Shown here in pieces: positions 7,868-16,412 of a DNA stretch of 64,000 bases. A program made the position numbers and the translations under genes. Source of the DNA: Microbacterium sp. 1.5R (GTDB taxonomy: Bacteria > Actinomycetota > Actinomycetes > Actinomycetales > Microbacteriaceae); assembly GCF_007667425.1 (NCBI RefSeq), contig NZ_VDRC01000001.1, positions 1,135,379 through 1,199,378 of the forward strand, given 5' to 3'. Numbering within the stretch: position 1 is the first letter of the stretch; each line of letters starts with the position of its first letter. Below the pieces are notes generated by a model. The model saw nothing but the letters and a program-made list of their open reading frames with translations. It had not been told where the DNA came from and did no database searches.

Positions 7868-9705
7868 CGGGTGCCCACCTCCTCGTGATCGCCGCCGGCG
7901 GCATCGACCGGGGCAACTGCCTCGGCATCCGCCTCGCTGTCGGCATCCGTCGCCCGCCCCTCCTCCGCCGCGAGCGTCGCGAGGGTCGCGAGCGGGCGGT
8001 CGAGGTCGGTCGCCATGTGCGGCACGGCGGCGAGCAGGGCACGCGTGTACGGATGCCGCGCCGACGAGAGGTCGCTCGCCGGCAGCGACTCGACGATCTC
8101 GCCGGAGCGCATCACGAGCACGCGATCGCACAGCTCGGCGACCACCGAGATGTCGTGGCTGATGAAGAGGATCGACGCACCGTCCTCGTCGCGGATGGCC
8201 CGCAGCAGATCGAGCACCTGACTCTGCACCGTGACGTCGAGGGCCGTGGTCGGCTCGTCGGCGATGATGAGGCGCGGCGACACCATGAGGCCCATGCCGA
8301 TCATCGCCCGCTGACGCATGCCGCCGGAGAACTCGTACGGGTACTGCCGCACGCGGCGCTTCGGCGCGGTGATGCGCACGGCGGCGAGCCGGTCGGCCGC
8401 CCGGTCGAGCGCCTCGCGCCGGCTGAGCCCTGCATGCTCGGTGGCGACCTCGGCGAGCTGCGCGCCCATCCGCATGGTCGGGTTGAACGACGACATCGGG
8501 TCCTGGAACACCATCGCCATCGACGTGCCGAGCAGGCGCCGCAGCGCCGGCCCCTCGGCCGCCTGCAGATCGACGCCGAGGAAGCGCAGAGCGGATGCCG
8601 TGACCCGCCCCGGCGCGTTCACGAGCCGGGCGACGGCGAGCGCGGTCATCGACTTGCCCGATCCGGACTCCCCGACGATCCCGACGATCTCGCCGGCCCG
8701 CACCTCGAAGTCGATCCCCCGGACGGCGTGCACCACGGTGCCGTCGGCGGCCTCGAAGTCGACGCGCAGGCCCTCGACCTCGAGCACGGCGCCGTCCTCC
8801 GCCGCGGGCGTGACGGCCGGCGCGGCGGTGCGGCCGAAGGGCGTCCGGCGGCGGATGCGGGTCGCGGTGCGCAGCAGCGCGTCGTCGGCGAGGCCGAGGC
8901 TGCGCGCGGCCGACTCGCCGGTGAGGTTGAAGGCGAGACCGGCGATGACGACCGCCAGGCCGGGGGCGAGGGCGGCGAGCGGGTTCGCGTAGATGCCCCG
9001 CAGTCCGTCCATCATCAGGCGTCCCCAGTCGTACTCGGGCGGCTGCACGCCGAGACCGAGGAACGAGAGTCCCGCGAACGCGAGCAGCGTGCCGCCGGCG
9101 CCGATGGTCGAGTTGACGATGAGCGGCTCGCCGATGTTGGGGAGGATGTGCCGAAACAGCACGCGCACGCGGCCGATGCCGCCGACCCTGGCGGCCGCCA
9201 CGAAGTCGCGCGCCTCGATGCCGGCGATGAGGTTCTGGCAGAGGCGGGCGAACGACGGGGCGCCGGCGAGTCCGAGCGCGAACACCGCGGCGGTGGCCGT
9301 GCTGCCGAAGATCGCGGCGAAGAAGAGGGCGAGCAGCAGTCCGGGGAACGCCACCGCGATCCCGGTGAACCAGGTCATCGCGCGACCGAGCACCGGGCCG
9401 AGCAGCAACGGGGCCACGCCGAGGATGAGTCCGGCGACCACCGCGACGAGGGTGGCGAGCAGCGCGAGCACGATCGAGAGGCGCGTGGCCACGATCGTGC
9501 GCAGCAGCAGGTCCCTGCCCAGGTTGTCGGTGCCGATGAGGTGCTCGGCTGACGGGCCGGCGAGCAGGTCGCCGGTGTCGGTGACGTCGGCCTGCTCGCC
9601 CCAGATCAACGGCGCGACGATCGCCGTGAGCATGACGAGCGCGAGCAGCGCCAGCGCGAGCGCCCCGAGCGGGGTGCGGACCATGTTCGTCAGCGCGCGC
9701 CTCAT
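7864..9705 (-). CDS. Peptide ABC transporter permease-ATPase fusion (DppC-DppD)
   Basis: A single 613-residue polypeptide joins an inner-membrane permease to an ATPase. The first ~280 residues are DppC-like: a short N-terminal helix, GTDNLGRDLLLRTI, several hydrophobic segments, the EAA-type loop around FVAAARVGG and FRHILPN, and WGRLMMDGL. After a linker rich in R, P and A, the ABC domain starts at VLEVEGLRVDF and shows GESGSGKSM, MVFQDPMSSFNP, YEFSGGMRQR and LIIADEPTTALD. An acidic C-terminal tail follows. Such C-D fusions recur in actinobacterial peptide and nickel importers. ATGA overlaps on both sides tie it to the permease upstream and ATPase downstream. Confidence 0.9.
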   Translation of the reverse strand: MRRALTNMVRTPLGALALALLALVMLTAIVAPLIWGEQADVTDTGDLLAGPSAEHLIGTDNLGRDLLLRTIVATRLSIVLALLATLVAVVAGLILGVAPLLLGPVLGRAMTWFTGIAVAFPGLLLALFFAAIFGSTATAAVFALGLAGAPSFARLCQNLIAGIEARDFVAAARVGGIGRVRVLFRHILPNIGEPLIVNSTIGAGGTLLAFAGLSFLGLGVQPPEYDWGRLMMDGLRGIYANPLAALAPGLAVVIAGLAFNLTGESAARSLGLADDALLRTATRIRRRTPFGRTAAPAVTPAAEDGAVLEVEGLRVDFEAADGTVVHAVRGIDFEVRAGEIVGIVGESGSGKSMTALAVARLVNAPGRVTASALRFLGVDLQAAEGPALRRLLGTSMAMVFQDPMSSFNPTMRMGAQLAEVATEHAGLSRREALDRAADRLAAVRITAPKRRVRQYPYEFSGGMRQRAMIGMGLMVSPRLIIADEPTTALDVTVQSQVLDLLRAIRDEDGASILFISHDISVVAELCDRVLVMRSGEIVESLPASDLSSARHPYTRALLAAVPHMATDLDRPLATLATLAAEEGRATDADSEADAEAVAPVDAAGGDHEEVGTR

Positions 9706-10697
9706 GCCTCGGCCGCCGTCGACTGGGGGTCGAGCACCGCGAGCGCCGCGTCGACGAGGGTGTTCACGAGCAGCACACCCACGCCGTAGACGAGCACCGT
9801 CCCCTGCACGAGCGGGTAGTCCTTGGTCTGGATCGAGCTGACGATCGTGCTGCCGAGCCCCGGCCACGCGAACACGGTCTCGACGAGCACGGTGCCCGCG
9901 ACGAGGCCGCTCAGCAGCAGCCCGCCGAGCGTGAGCGTCGCCGTCACGGCATTGGGCAGCACGTGCCGGAGCGTGATGCGAGGGGAACGCAGTCGCTTGG
10001 CGTGCGCGGTTCGCACGAAGTCGGCGTCGAGCACCGACAGCGCCTCGATGCGGAGGATCCGGGCGAGGATCGCGGCCGGCCCCAGCGCGAGCGCGAGCAC
10101 GGGGAGGATGTACGACAGCGGCCCCCCCCTACCGGCGACGGGCAGCCACCCGAGCTGCACCCCGAACACCGCCACGAGGGCGACGGCCAGGAGGAAGTCG
10201 GGGATCGACCCGATCACGACGCTCGTCGAGCTGAAGCCCACCTCTAGGCCCCGCGCCCGGCCGCGCTGCGTCGCCACGGCGACGGCCATGCCCAGCGGGA
10301 TGGCGATGAGCACGGCGAGCACGAAGGCCAGCAGGGCGAGCGTGAGCGTGGCGGGAAGCCGCTGCGCGATCGTGTCGGCGACGGGCAGCTGCGACCCGAT
10401 CGACACCCCGAGATCACCCGTGAACACGCCCCGGATGTAGTCGAGGTACTGCTGCCAGATCGGGTCGTTCAGACCCAGCGACTCCCGCCTCGCCTCGACG
10501 ACCGCGGCCGGGGCGGTCGGCCCCAGAGCCGCCCGGATCGGGTCGCCCGGCACCAGGTGGATCATCAGGAAGGATGCCGTGATCAGGATCCACAGCGAGA
10601 CGAGCAGCCGACCGGTGCGGCGCAGGGCGAACCGCAGCCAGCGGTGGTCGCGGACGCGCGTGTCGTCCTCGGCGAGGCGGGTGGTCACTGTCGTCAT
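9702..10697 (-). CDS. Peptide ABC transporter permease (DppB-like)
   Basis: This 331-residue membrane protein is the first permease of the importer. It begins with a cytoplasmic basic segment, then the signature FLMIHLVPGDPIRAALG of DppB-type proteins, followed by a soluble loop (WQQYLDYIRGVFTGDLGVS) and about five further hydrophobic segments. The EAA loop region is DFVRTAHAKRLRSPRITLRH. Family members are usually 305-340 residues, so it is full length. The start ATG lies 40 bp after the binding-protein stop. It would form the heterodimeric channel with the permease half of the next gene, which its stop overlaps. Confidence 0.9.
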   Translation of the reverse strand: MTTVTTRLAEDDTRVRDHRWLRFALRRTGRLLVSLWILITASFLMIHLVPGDPIRAALGPTAPAAVVEARRESLGLNDPIWQQYLDYIRGVFTGDLGVSIGSQLPVADTIAQRLPATLTLALLAFVLAVLIAIPLGMAVAVATQRGRARGLEVGFSSTSVVIGSIPDFLLAVALVAVFGVQLGWLPVAGRGGPLSYILPVLALALGPAAILARILRIEALSVLDADFVRTAHAKRLRSPRITLRHVLPNAVTATLTLGGLLLSGLVAGTVLVETVFAWPGLGSTIVSSIQTKDYPLVQGTVLVYGVGVLLVNTLVDAALAVLDPQSTAAEA

Positions 10698-10737
10698 GTC
10701 GTCGATTCGATCCGGTGGTCGAGGGCGGCCGTTGCTC

Positions 10738-12315
10738 TCAGCCGACCAGGCGGATGCTGGTGGGCTCGATGACGCCCGTCCAGTCGAACTCCGCGCCGTT
10801 GCCGAACATGTACACGGTCGCGTTCGCGAACGGCACGAGGTCGGCCGCGGCGAACAGCGCGCTCTCCGCCTCCTGCCACACGTCGCAGCCCTCGCTGCCG
10901 TTGAGCTCCGACGCGCGGGCGACGGCATCCGTGTACTCGGCGTTCTCGATCGCCGAGAAGTTCGACCCCTCGGGCGGCACCGTGCCGCTCACGAAGCCGA
11001 TGGCCTGGTCGGGGCTGTTGACGCTGAGCGTGAGCCAGCCGATGTCCCAGGCTCCGGTGCTGAACGTGGCCTCGAGCAGCGCGGTCTCGTCCTGCTGCTT
11101 GCCGTCGACCTCGGCCCCGATCTCCTTCCACGCCGAGAGCGCGAGCTCTGCGGCCGCGGCCGCGGCCGCGCCGAGGCTGTTCTCGTAAAGGAAGGTCAGG
11201 CTCAGGCGCTGTCCGTCCTTCGCCCGCACCCCATCGGCCCCGCGGACCCAGCCGGCCTCGTCGAGCGTCGCGTTCGCCGCGTCGACGTCGAACTTCGGGC
11301 GCGAGGTCGAGATCGCGTCGTAGGTGCAGACGGTCGGCTCGACGACGGCGAGCGCCGTGGCCGGTCCGCCCTTGCCCGCGGTCATCACGTTGGCGAGCTC
11401 GTCGAGGTCGACGGCCTGGGTGAGCGCCATGCGCACCGCCGGATCGCTCGTGGGGTGACCCTCCGCGTGGTTGTACCACTGCTCGCCGGCGATCGCGGTG
11501 CCCTCGCGCTGGAAGAGACCGGCACCGATCGCGCGGTCGGCGTCCGGTCCGGTGAGCTGTGCAGCGTTCGCCTCGCCCGAGAGCAGCAGGTTCGCGGCGG
11601 TGGTGCCGTCGGAGACGACGCGCACGTTGACCTTCGCCGGGATGCCCTCCTCGTCGACCGTGGCGCCGCCGGGGCCCCATGCGTAGTCCTCGCGCAGCTC
11701 ATAGGTGTAGTGGTCGTTCGGCACGGCTTCGGTGAGCACGTAGGGCCCGGTGCCGTCGGTGCCTGCGGCGAGACCGTCGCGCTCGTTCAGAGAGGTGTCG
11801 CAGACCATCGGCAGACCCGAGAGCCCGAGCAGCAGGAACGGCGATGGGCTCGACAGGGTCATCGTGACCGTGTCGCCCTCCGCCGCGCTGGTGACACCGA
11901 CCGGCAGGAACGCGCCGAGGAAGCCGCTCTGGTTCTCGGGGTCGGAGATCCAGTTGAGGTTGTCGGCCGCGCTCTGCGCGGTGAACGGCGTGCCGTCGCC
12001 GCAGGTGATGCCGTCCTGGATCTTCAGGGTCGCCGTGGTGCCGTCGACCTCCCACTCGGTGGCGAGCTGGCTGCGCACCTCGCCGTCCGCGCCGACGCTG
12101 ACCAGCGTGTCGTAGGCGAGCTTGCTGATGTCGAACAGCGCGCTGCCGGCTGACAGCTGCGGGTCGAGGCTGCCGGGGTCGGAGCCGAGGATCTCGGTGA
12201 AGGTGCCGCCGGCGACGGGCTCTCCCCCTCCTCCGTCGGTCCCGCACCCGACGAGCACGGTGGCGAGGGCTGTGACGCCGACGACGGCGATGGCAGCGGT
12301 GCGATTCGGTGTCAT
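10738..12315 (-). CDS. Oligopeptide ABC transporter substrate-binding lipoprotein (family 5)
   Basis: This 525-residue secreted lipoprotein captures the transported peptide. The N-terminus is a lipoprotein signal with lipobox LVGC (acylated Cys24), then a Gly/Asp linker. The family-5 features follow: GTFTEILGSDPGSLDPQL, FDISKLAYDTLV, the conserved LATEWEV region and repeated lobes to a total length normal for DppA/OppA proteins. The ATG is supported by GGAGG six nt upstream; a longer in-frame start at 12357 would bury the signal peptide and was rejected. It is the first transporter gene of the operon. The bound peptide cannot be told from the sequence; the downstream enzymes suggest D-amino-acid peptides. 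Confidence 0.92.
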   Translation of the reverse strand: MTPNRTAAIAVVGVTALATVLVGCGTDGGGGEPVAGGTFTEILGSDPGSLDPQLSAGSALFDISKLAYDTLVSVGADGEVRSQLATEWEVDGTTATLKIQDGITCGDGTPFTAQSAADNLNWISDPENQSGFLGAFLPVGVTSAAEGDTVTMTLSSPSPFLLLGLSGLPMVCDTSLNERDGLAAGTDGTGPYVLTEAVPNDHYTYELREDYAWGPGGATVDEEGIPAKVNVRVVSDGTTAANLLLSGEANAAQLTGPDADRAIGAGLFQREGTAIAGEQWYNHAEGHPTSDPAVRMALTQAVDLDELANVMTAGKGGPATALAVVEPTVCTYDAISTSRPKFDVDAANATLDEAGWVRGADGVRAKDGQRLSLTFLYENSLGAAAAAAAELALSAWKEIGAEVDGKQQDETALLEATFSTGAWDIGWLTLSVNSPDQAIGFVSGTVPPEGSNFSAIENAEYTDAVARASELNGSEGCDVWQEAESALFAAADLVPFANATVYMFGNGAEFDWTGVIEPTSIRLVG

Positions 12316-12384
12316 GACGTTCCTCCAGGCAGTGGTTTCGTGCTTATCGGGGTGCACGCCGCGTGGCGACGAGGGTTCGGGGTG

Positions 12385-13806
12385 TCAGCGCGACCGCGGG
12401 ACGGCGCGGCCGAAGTGGATGTACGCGGCGCGGCCGTCTGCATCCGGTTCGAGGAACGCGAGCACGAGGTGCATCCCGTCCTTGCGTTCGCGAGCGATGA
12501 GCGATGCGTCGCCGTATGGCACGAACTCGTCGGTCGACGGCTCGGCGCCCAGCGCACGCAGTTCGGGTGTCGGACGCTGCTCGAGCCACAACCGCCCCTC
12601 CGCGTCCTGCGACACCTCCATCTCGACGGTGGAGTTCGCGTACACGCCGAGGTAGCCGCTGACCTCGGCGGCGACCGGATCGGATGCCGCGGCAGCCGCG
12701 TCCGCCGGGGGCTCGGGCGCTTCGGGCAGACCCGCTCCGGTGAGCTCGCGCAGCAGCGGCTCCACCAGATCGTGGAAGAGACCGGCGCCGTCGCCGCCGT
12801 TCGTGAGGAGCACGACGGCGACTCCTGCCTCCGGCGCGATGCGCAGGAACGACGACTGGCCCACCGTGTTGCCGTCGTGCCCGTAGAGCACCACGTCGGC
12901 GTCGCGGTCGATCTCCCAGCCGAGACCCCATGCCGCGCCCATGCCGGCGACCCGTGGAAGACGCACCTCGGTCGTGCGCATCGCGGTCGCAGAGGCCTGC
13001 GAGACGATCGCCTGTTCCTCGTCGGATGCGGGCGAGGAGCCGTCCGCCGCGCGGAGGTGCGCGCGGGCGAAGACGGCCAGGTCCTCGGCCGTCATGGCGA
13101 GCATCGAGCCGGCGGGCTCGTTCGACCGCGCCATCGCCCAGAACGGCGCCGGCTGCGGTTCGCCCCCGTCTCCGGCATCCACATGTCCGACCGCGACGCG
13201 ATGCAGGATCGCCTCGTACGGGCTGGGCGACACGCTGCCCAGGCCGAGCGGCGTCGCGAGGTGCGTGAGCAGCGCCTGCTCCCAGGTCGTGTCGCGCAGC
13301 CGCTCGATCAGTCGGCCGAGCACGACGTAGCCCGCATTGCTGTACGAGAACAGCGAGCCCGGCGTGAAGATCTGCGCCGCCTCGGCGAGCAGGGCGATGT
13401 ACTTCTCGACGGCGTCGTCGCCGCGGCCGGTGTCGGTGAAGATGTCGCCCTCGATGCCCGAGCGATGGCTGAGCAGGTGACGCACCGTGATCGCGGCCGC
13501 AGCGTCGTCGTCGGCGAGGGCGAACTCCGGCAGGTAGGTGCGGACGGGGGTGTCGAGGTCGACGAGCCCCTCGTCGACGAGCTGCATGACGAGGGTCGCC
13601 GTCCACACCTTCGTGATGGAGCCGATCTGGAACACGGCATCCGTCGTCGCCTCGATGCGGGTCGCGGTGCTGAGCAGCCCCTCGGCGTGGGTGACGATCT
13701 CGCCGTCGACGACGACCGCCACGGATGCCGCGGGCACTCCGCGCACGTCGATCAGGGATCTGAGGGTGGACCGCAGGTGTTCGCCGATCGCGTGGGGGCT
13801 CTGCAT
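12385..13806 (-). CDS. Serine hydrolase, class C beta-lactamase/DD-peptidase fold
   Basis: This 473-residue protein has the three active-site elements of the penicillin-recognising fold: SxxK in FQIGSITKVW, YxN in SYSNAGY and HxG in GHDGNTVG. It lacks a signal peptide, so a periplasmic-type beta-lactamase role is unlikely. D-aminopeptidase, D-esterase or peptidase-like activity on imported compounds fits better. The stretch HLLSHRSGIEGDIFTDTGRG is nearly repeated in the C-terminal half of the S9 fusion gene, showing a duplication within this operon. It is the first gene of the operon, divergent from a MarR gene, with the shared 143-bp region holding the likely promoter. Exact substrate unknown. 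Confidence 0.82.
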   Translation of the reverse strand: MQSPHAIGEHLRSTLRSLIDVRGVPAASVAVVVDGEIVTHAEGLLSTATRIEATTDAVFQIGSITKVWTATLVMQLVDEGLVDLDTPVRTYLPEFALADDDAAAAITVRHLLSHRSGIEGDIFTDTGRGDDAVEKYIALLAEAAQIFTPGSLFSYSNAGYVVLGRLIERLRDTTWEQALLTHLATPLGLGSVSPSPYEAILHRVAVGHVDAGDGGEPQPAPFWAMARSNEPAGSMLAMTAEDLAVFARAHLRAADGSSPASDEEQAIVSQASATAMRTTEVRLPRVAGMGAAWGLGWEIDRDADVVLYGHDGNTVGQSSFLRIAPEAGVAVVLLTNGGDGAGLFHDLVEPLLRELTGAGLPEAPEPPADAAAAASDPVAAEVSGYLGVYANSTVEMEVSQDAEGRLWLEQRPTPELRALGAEPSTDEFVPYGDASLIARERKDGMHLVLAFLEPDADGRAAYIHFGRAVPRSR

Positions 13807-13929
13807 GGCCTCACTCTAGGCACCGGGTCGTCGATCGACGTTCGTCGTCAACTACGGAACCGCTCCGTTCGATTGGTCCGTTTCGACGAAGTCGCGAGGC
13901 GCGACCCGTCCCTTGTCCGGGAGAGAAAA

Positions 13930-13946
13930 TTAGATAGACTATCTAA
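13930..13946. promoter_or_regulatory. Perfect palindrome TTAGATAG-A-CTATCTAA, probable MarR operator
   Basis: Two 8-bp arms are exact inverse complements around one base. The site ends 3 bp before the ATG of the MarR gene, in an A+T-rich patch that stands out from its surroundings. No Shine-Dalgarno fits between site and start, so the transcript may be leaderless or weakly translated and the palindrome may overlap the promoter -10. It is placed to autoregulate the MarR-MFS pair and perhaps the divergent hydrolase operon. Confidence 0.75.
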
Positions 13947-13949
13947 GTA

Positions 13950-14390
13950 ATGTCTGCGTCCGATGAATCCCTCCACCTCACGGCGACAGACCTGCGCCAC
14001 TCCACCTTCCGGCTCGCCCGGCGCCTCCGCGGCGCCCGCGCGGTCGACGCGATGAGCGATGCGCAGCTCGCCGTGCTCGCGACGCTGCGTCTGCACGGCC
14101 GCCGCACCATCACCGCCCTCGCGGCTGCCGAGCGGGTCACCGCCCCGTCGATGACGAACATGATCAACGGCCTCGTCGAGCAGGGCCACGTCGTACGGAT
14201 CCCCGACGAGGAGGACCGCCGGCGGGTGCAGGTCGACATCACCGAGACGGGGGCGGCGATCGTCGCCGAGACCATTCACCGTCGCGACGAGCTGCTCGCC
14301 GGCATGCTCGCCGAGCTCGACTTCACCGAGGCCGAGCTCGCGACGTTGCGCGCGGCGAGCGCCCTGATGCGCAGGGTGGTCGACCGATGA
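13950..14390 (+). CDS. MarR-family transcriptional regulator
   Basis: This 146-residue protein has the MarR winged-helix layout. The recognition region is TITALAAAERVTAPSMTNMINGLVEQGHV, followed by the wing RIPDEEDRRRVQVDITETG, with dimerisation helices at both ends. Length is standard. The gene overlaps the following MFS exporter by ATGA, the common arrangement of a ligand-sensing repressor controlling its own efflux pump. A perfect 8+8 palindrome directly upstream is the likely operator. The inducer is unknown. Start choice is supported by position of the family N-terminal helix, although no ribosome site is visible. Confidence 0.9.
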   Translation: MSASDESLHLTATDLRHSTFRLARRLRGARAVDAMSDAQLAVLATLRLHGRRTITALAAAERVTAPSMTNMINGLVEQGHVVRIPDEEDRRRVQVDITETGAAIVAETIHRRDELLAGMLAELDFTEAELATLRAASALMRRVVDR

Positions 14391-15748
14391 GCGCCATGTT
14401 CCGTTCGTTCGCGAACATCAACTACCGCATCTGGTTCGCCGGCGCCCTCGTCTCGAACGTCGGCGGCTGGATGCAGGCCACCGCGCAGGACTGGGTCGTG
14501 CTCACCGAGCTCACCGACAACGACGCGGCGGCGATGGGCGTCACGATGGCCCTGCAGTTCGGCCCGCCGCTCGTGCTCGTCAGCCTCACCGGATGGGTCG
14601 CCGACCGGTTCGAGCGCCGCCGCATCCTGCTCGCCACCCAGTCCTCGCTGCTCGTGCTCGCGATCGCCGTCGGCATCCTCCTGCTGAACGGGCTCATGAC
14701 GCTGCCGATGATGTTCGGCTTCGCCGCGGCCTTCGGCGTGGTGAACGCGTTCGACGCACCCGCGCGCCAGGCCTTCGTCTCCGACATGGTGTCTGTCGGC
14801 GACACCTCGAACGCCGTCGCCCTGAACTCGGCGTCCTTCAACCTCGCCCGCATGATCGGTCCGGCGGTGGGCGGTCTGCTCATCGTCGCGATCGGCTCCG
14901 GCTGGGTGTTCATCGCGAACGCCGTGACGTTCCTCGCGATGCTCGTCGCCCTGCTCCTGCTGCGCACCGGTCAGCTCGCGCCTCGCCTCAAGGGACGCAG
15001 CCGCGGGGGTCTCGCCGCCGGGTTCCGCTACGTCTGGGGCCGCAGCGATCTGCGCGTCGTGTTCGTGACCGTGTTCCTCATCGGCGCGTTCGGCATGAAC
15101 TTCCCCATCTTCGCCTCCACCATGGCCCTGGAATTCGGATCCGGCGCCGACGGCTACGGCGTGCTGAGCTCGATCCTCGCCATCGGATCGCTGGCCGGCG
15201 CCCTGCTGGCCGCTCGGCGTGAACGCGCGAGAGTACGGGTCGTGATCTTCGCCGCGGGCGGATTCGGCGTCGCCGCGTTCGTCTCGTCGGCCATGCCCAC
15301 CTACGCCGCGTACGCGGTGACCCTCATGTTCACCGGCTTCATGATCGTCACACTGTTGACCACCGCTAACGGGTACGTGCAGATGACGACGGATCCCGCG
15401 CTGCGCGGACGTGTGCTCGCGCTCTACATGGCCGTCATCATGGGCTCCACCCCGGTCGGCGCGCCGATCGCCGGCTGGGTCGCCGACACGTTCGGCCCCC
15501 GCAGCGCGATCATGCTGGGCGGCACCGCCGGTCTGGTCGCCTGTGCGATCGGAACGATCTGGGTCATCGCCTCCGGACGCCTCCGGCGGTCCGAGGATCG
15601 CCGGTTCCGGCTCACGCTCGACGAGACCCGCCCGCTGAGCGTCATCGACGAACCCGAGCTGGCCGAACCGTCGGCATCCGCCGAGCCCGTCGACTACACC
15701 GAGAAGGCCACCGCGACGACGCCGATCCGCATCGCGAAGCAGGACTGA
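14387..15748 (+). CDS. MFS exporter (MFS_3/EntS-type drug efflux)
   Basis: This 453-residue protein has about twelve hydrophobic segments. It shows the opening RSFANINYRIWFAGALVSNV typical of EntS-like exporters, the loop motif GWVADRFERRR between helices 2 and 3, and a matching GWVADTFGPRS in the second half. The family exports siderophores, macrolides and other hydrophobic compounds. A hydrophilic C-terminal tail rich in E, T and A follows. Its start overlaps the MarR stop, so expression is coupled to the regulator. Substrate cannot be told from the sequence. No downstream gene follows within the same unit; the next one, 68 bp on, is unrelated. Confidence 0.88.
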   Translation: MSAMFRSFANINYRIWFAGALVSNVGGWMQATAQDWVVLTELTDNDAAAMGVTMALQFGPPLVLVSLTGWVADRFERRRILLATQSSLLVLAIAVGILLLNGLMTLPMMFGFAAAFGVVNAFDAPARQAFVSDMVSVGDTSNAVALNSASFNLARMIGPAVGGLLIVAIGSGWVFIANAVTFLAMLVALLLLRTGQLAPRLKGRSRGGLAAGFRYVWGRSDLRVVFVTVFLIGAFGMNFPIFASTMALEFGSGADGYGVLSSILAIGSLAGALLAARRERARVRVVIFAAGGFGVAAFVSSAMPTYAAYAVTLMFTGFMIVTLLTTANGYVQMTTDPALRGRVLALYMAVIMGSTPVGAPIAGWVADTFGPRSAIMLGGTAGLVACAIGTIWVIASGRLRRSEDRRFRLTLDETRPLSVIDEPELAEPSASAEPVDYTEKATATTPIRIAKQD

Positions 15749-15816
15749 GGCGGATCGGCCGGCGCGGGTTTGTCAACCCCTCGCCGCCCCCCGCGCACCG
15801 GCGTAACGTCGCGCAC

Positions 15817-16248
15817 ATGGACGACAACACAGGACGCACCCCGCACCCCGAACAGCCCGCCGAGGGCTCCCCCGACATCATCCCGGAGCACAACACCGCT
15901 CCTGACGGTCAGAGCACCGGCGAGGGCGGCGACGACCTCGACGGCGGCGCCCAGGGCGCGGCCCAGGGCGGAGCGATCCAGGGCGACAACGCACACGGCG
16001 ACTCGCCGCGCGGCGCGATCCAGGGCGAGGCAGCAGACGGCGACCCGCAGGGTGCGTCGCAGGGGGGAGCGATCCAGGGCGACAGCTCGCACGGCGAGTC
16101 GCCGCACGGCGCGATCCAGGGCGACGCCAACCCCGATCGCGACGCCCCCCTGGGCGGCGACGACACCACTGCCGCACAGCTCGACGCCGACAACGAGGTC
16201 GAGCGCGACACGCTCCGCACCCTCGACCCCGAGGACCCGCCGGCCTGA
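15817..16248 (+). CDS. Hypothetical acidic protein with GAIQGD repeats
   Basis: I do not recognise this 143-residue protein. It is strongly acidic, rich in G, D, A, Q and P, lacks hydrophobic segments and should be intrinsically disordered. The middle third is built from imperfect repeats: GGAIQGDNAHGDSPRGAIQG is followed by a second GGAIQGDSSHGESPHGAIQG unit, separated by a spacer with GEAADGD. The G+C-rich codon use and third-position bias match neighbours, and no similar length frame with sense occurs on the other strand. No clear ribosome site precedes the ATG. It stands alone between two operons. A role as a flexible or stress-related protein would be a guess. Confidence 0.55.
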   Translation: MDDNTGRTPHPEQPAEGSPDIIPEHNTAPDGQSTGEGGDDLDGGAQGAAQGGAIQGDNAHGDSPRGAIQGEAADGDPQGASQGGAIQGDSSHGESPHGAIQGDANPDRDAPLGGDDTTAAQLDADNEVERDTLRTLDPEDPPA

Positions 16249-16294
16249 GTCGCGGGCTCTCGCCCGGTGCCCCCGTCCCCTACTCGGGCGCTGA

Positions 16295-16344
16295 GTTGGC
16301 ACCTCCTGCCGCAATTCCCGCGGAATTCCCGCAGGAGGTGCCAA
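16295..16344. repeat. TTGGCACCT palindromic repeat, copy 1
   Basis: A 14-bp perfect inverted repeat (TTGGCACCTCCTGC with its complement) encloses a second, inner palindrome AATTCC-CGC-GGAATT. It lies in the 164-bp gap between the + strand GAIQGD gene and the minus-strand ornithine aminotransferase, a convergent junction, so it could also stop transcription. Two relatives occur near 48.2-48.4 kb. Confidence 0.8.
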
Positions 16345-16412
16345 CCGAAAGCAGAGCCGGGGCGCCGGCGGGCCGGGGCTCGGGCAGGCCGGGGCTCGGG
16401 CCGCGGGCGGAA

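Noticed and set aside
12385..13806. Antibiotic-resistance beta-lactamase
   Set aside because: No signal peptide, placement in a peptide-catabolic operon, and a closer paralogue fused to a peptidase argue for a hydrolase of peptides instead.
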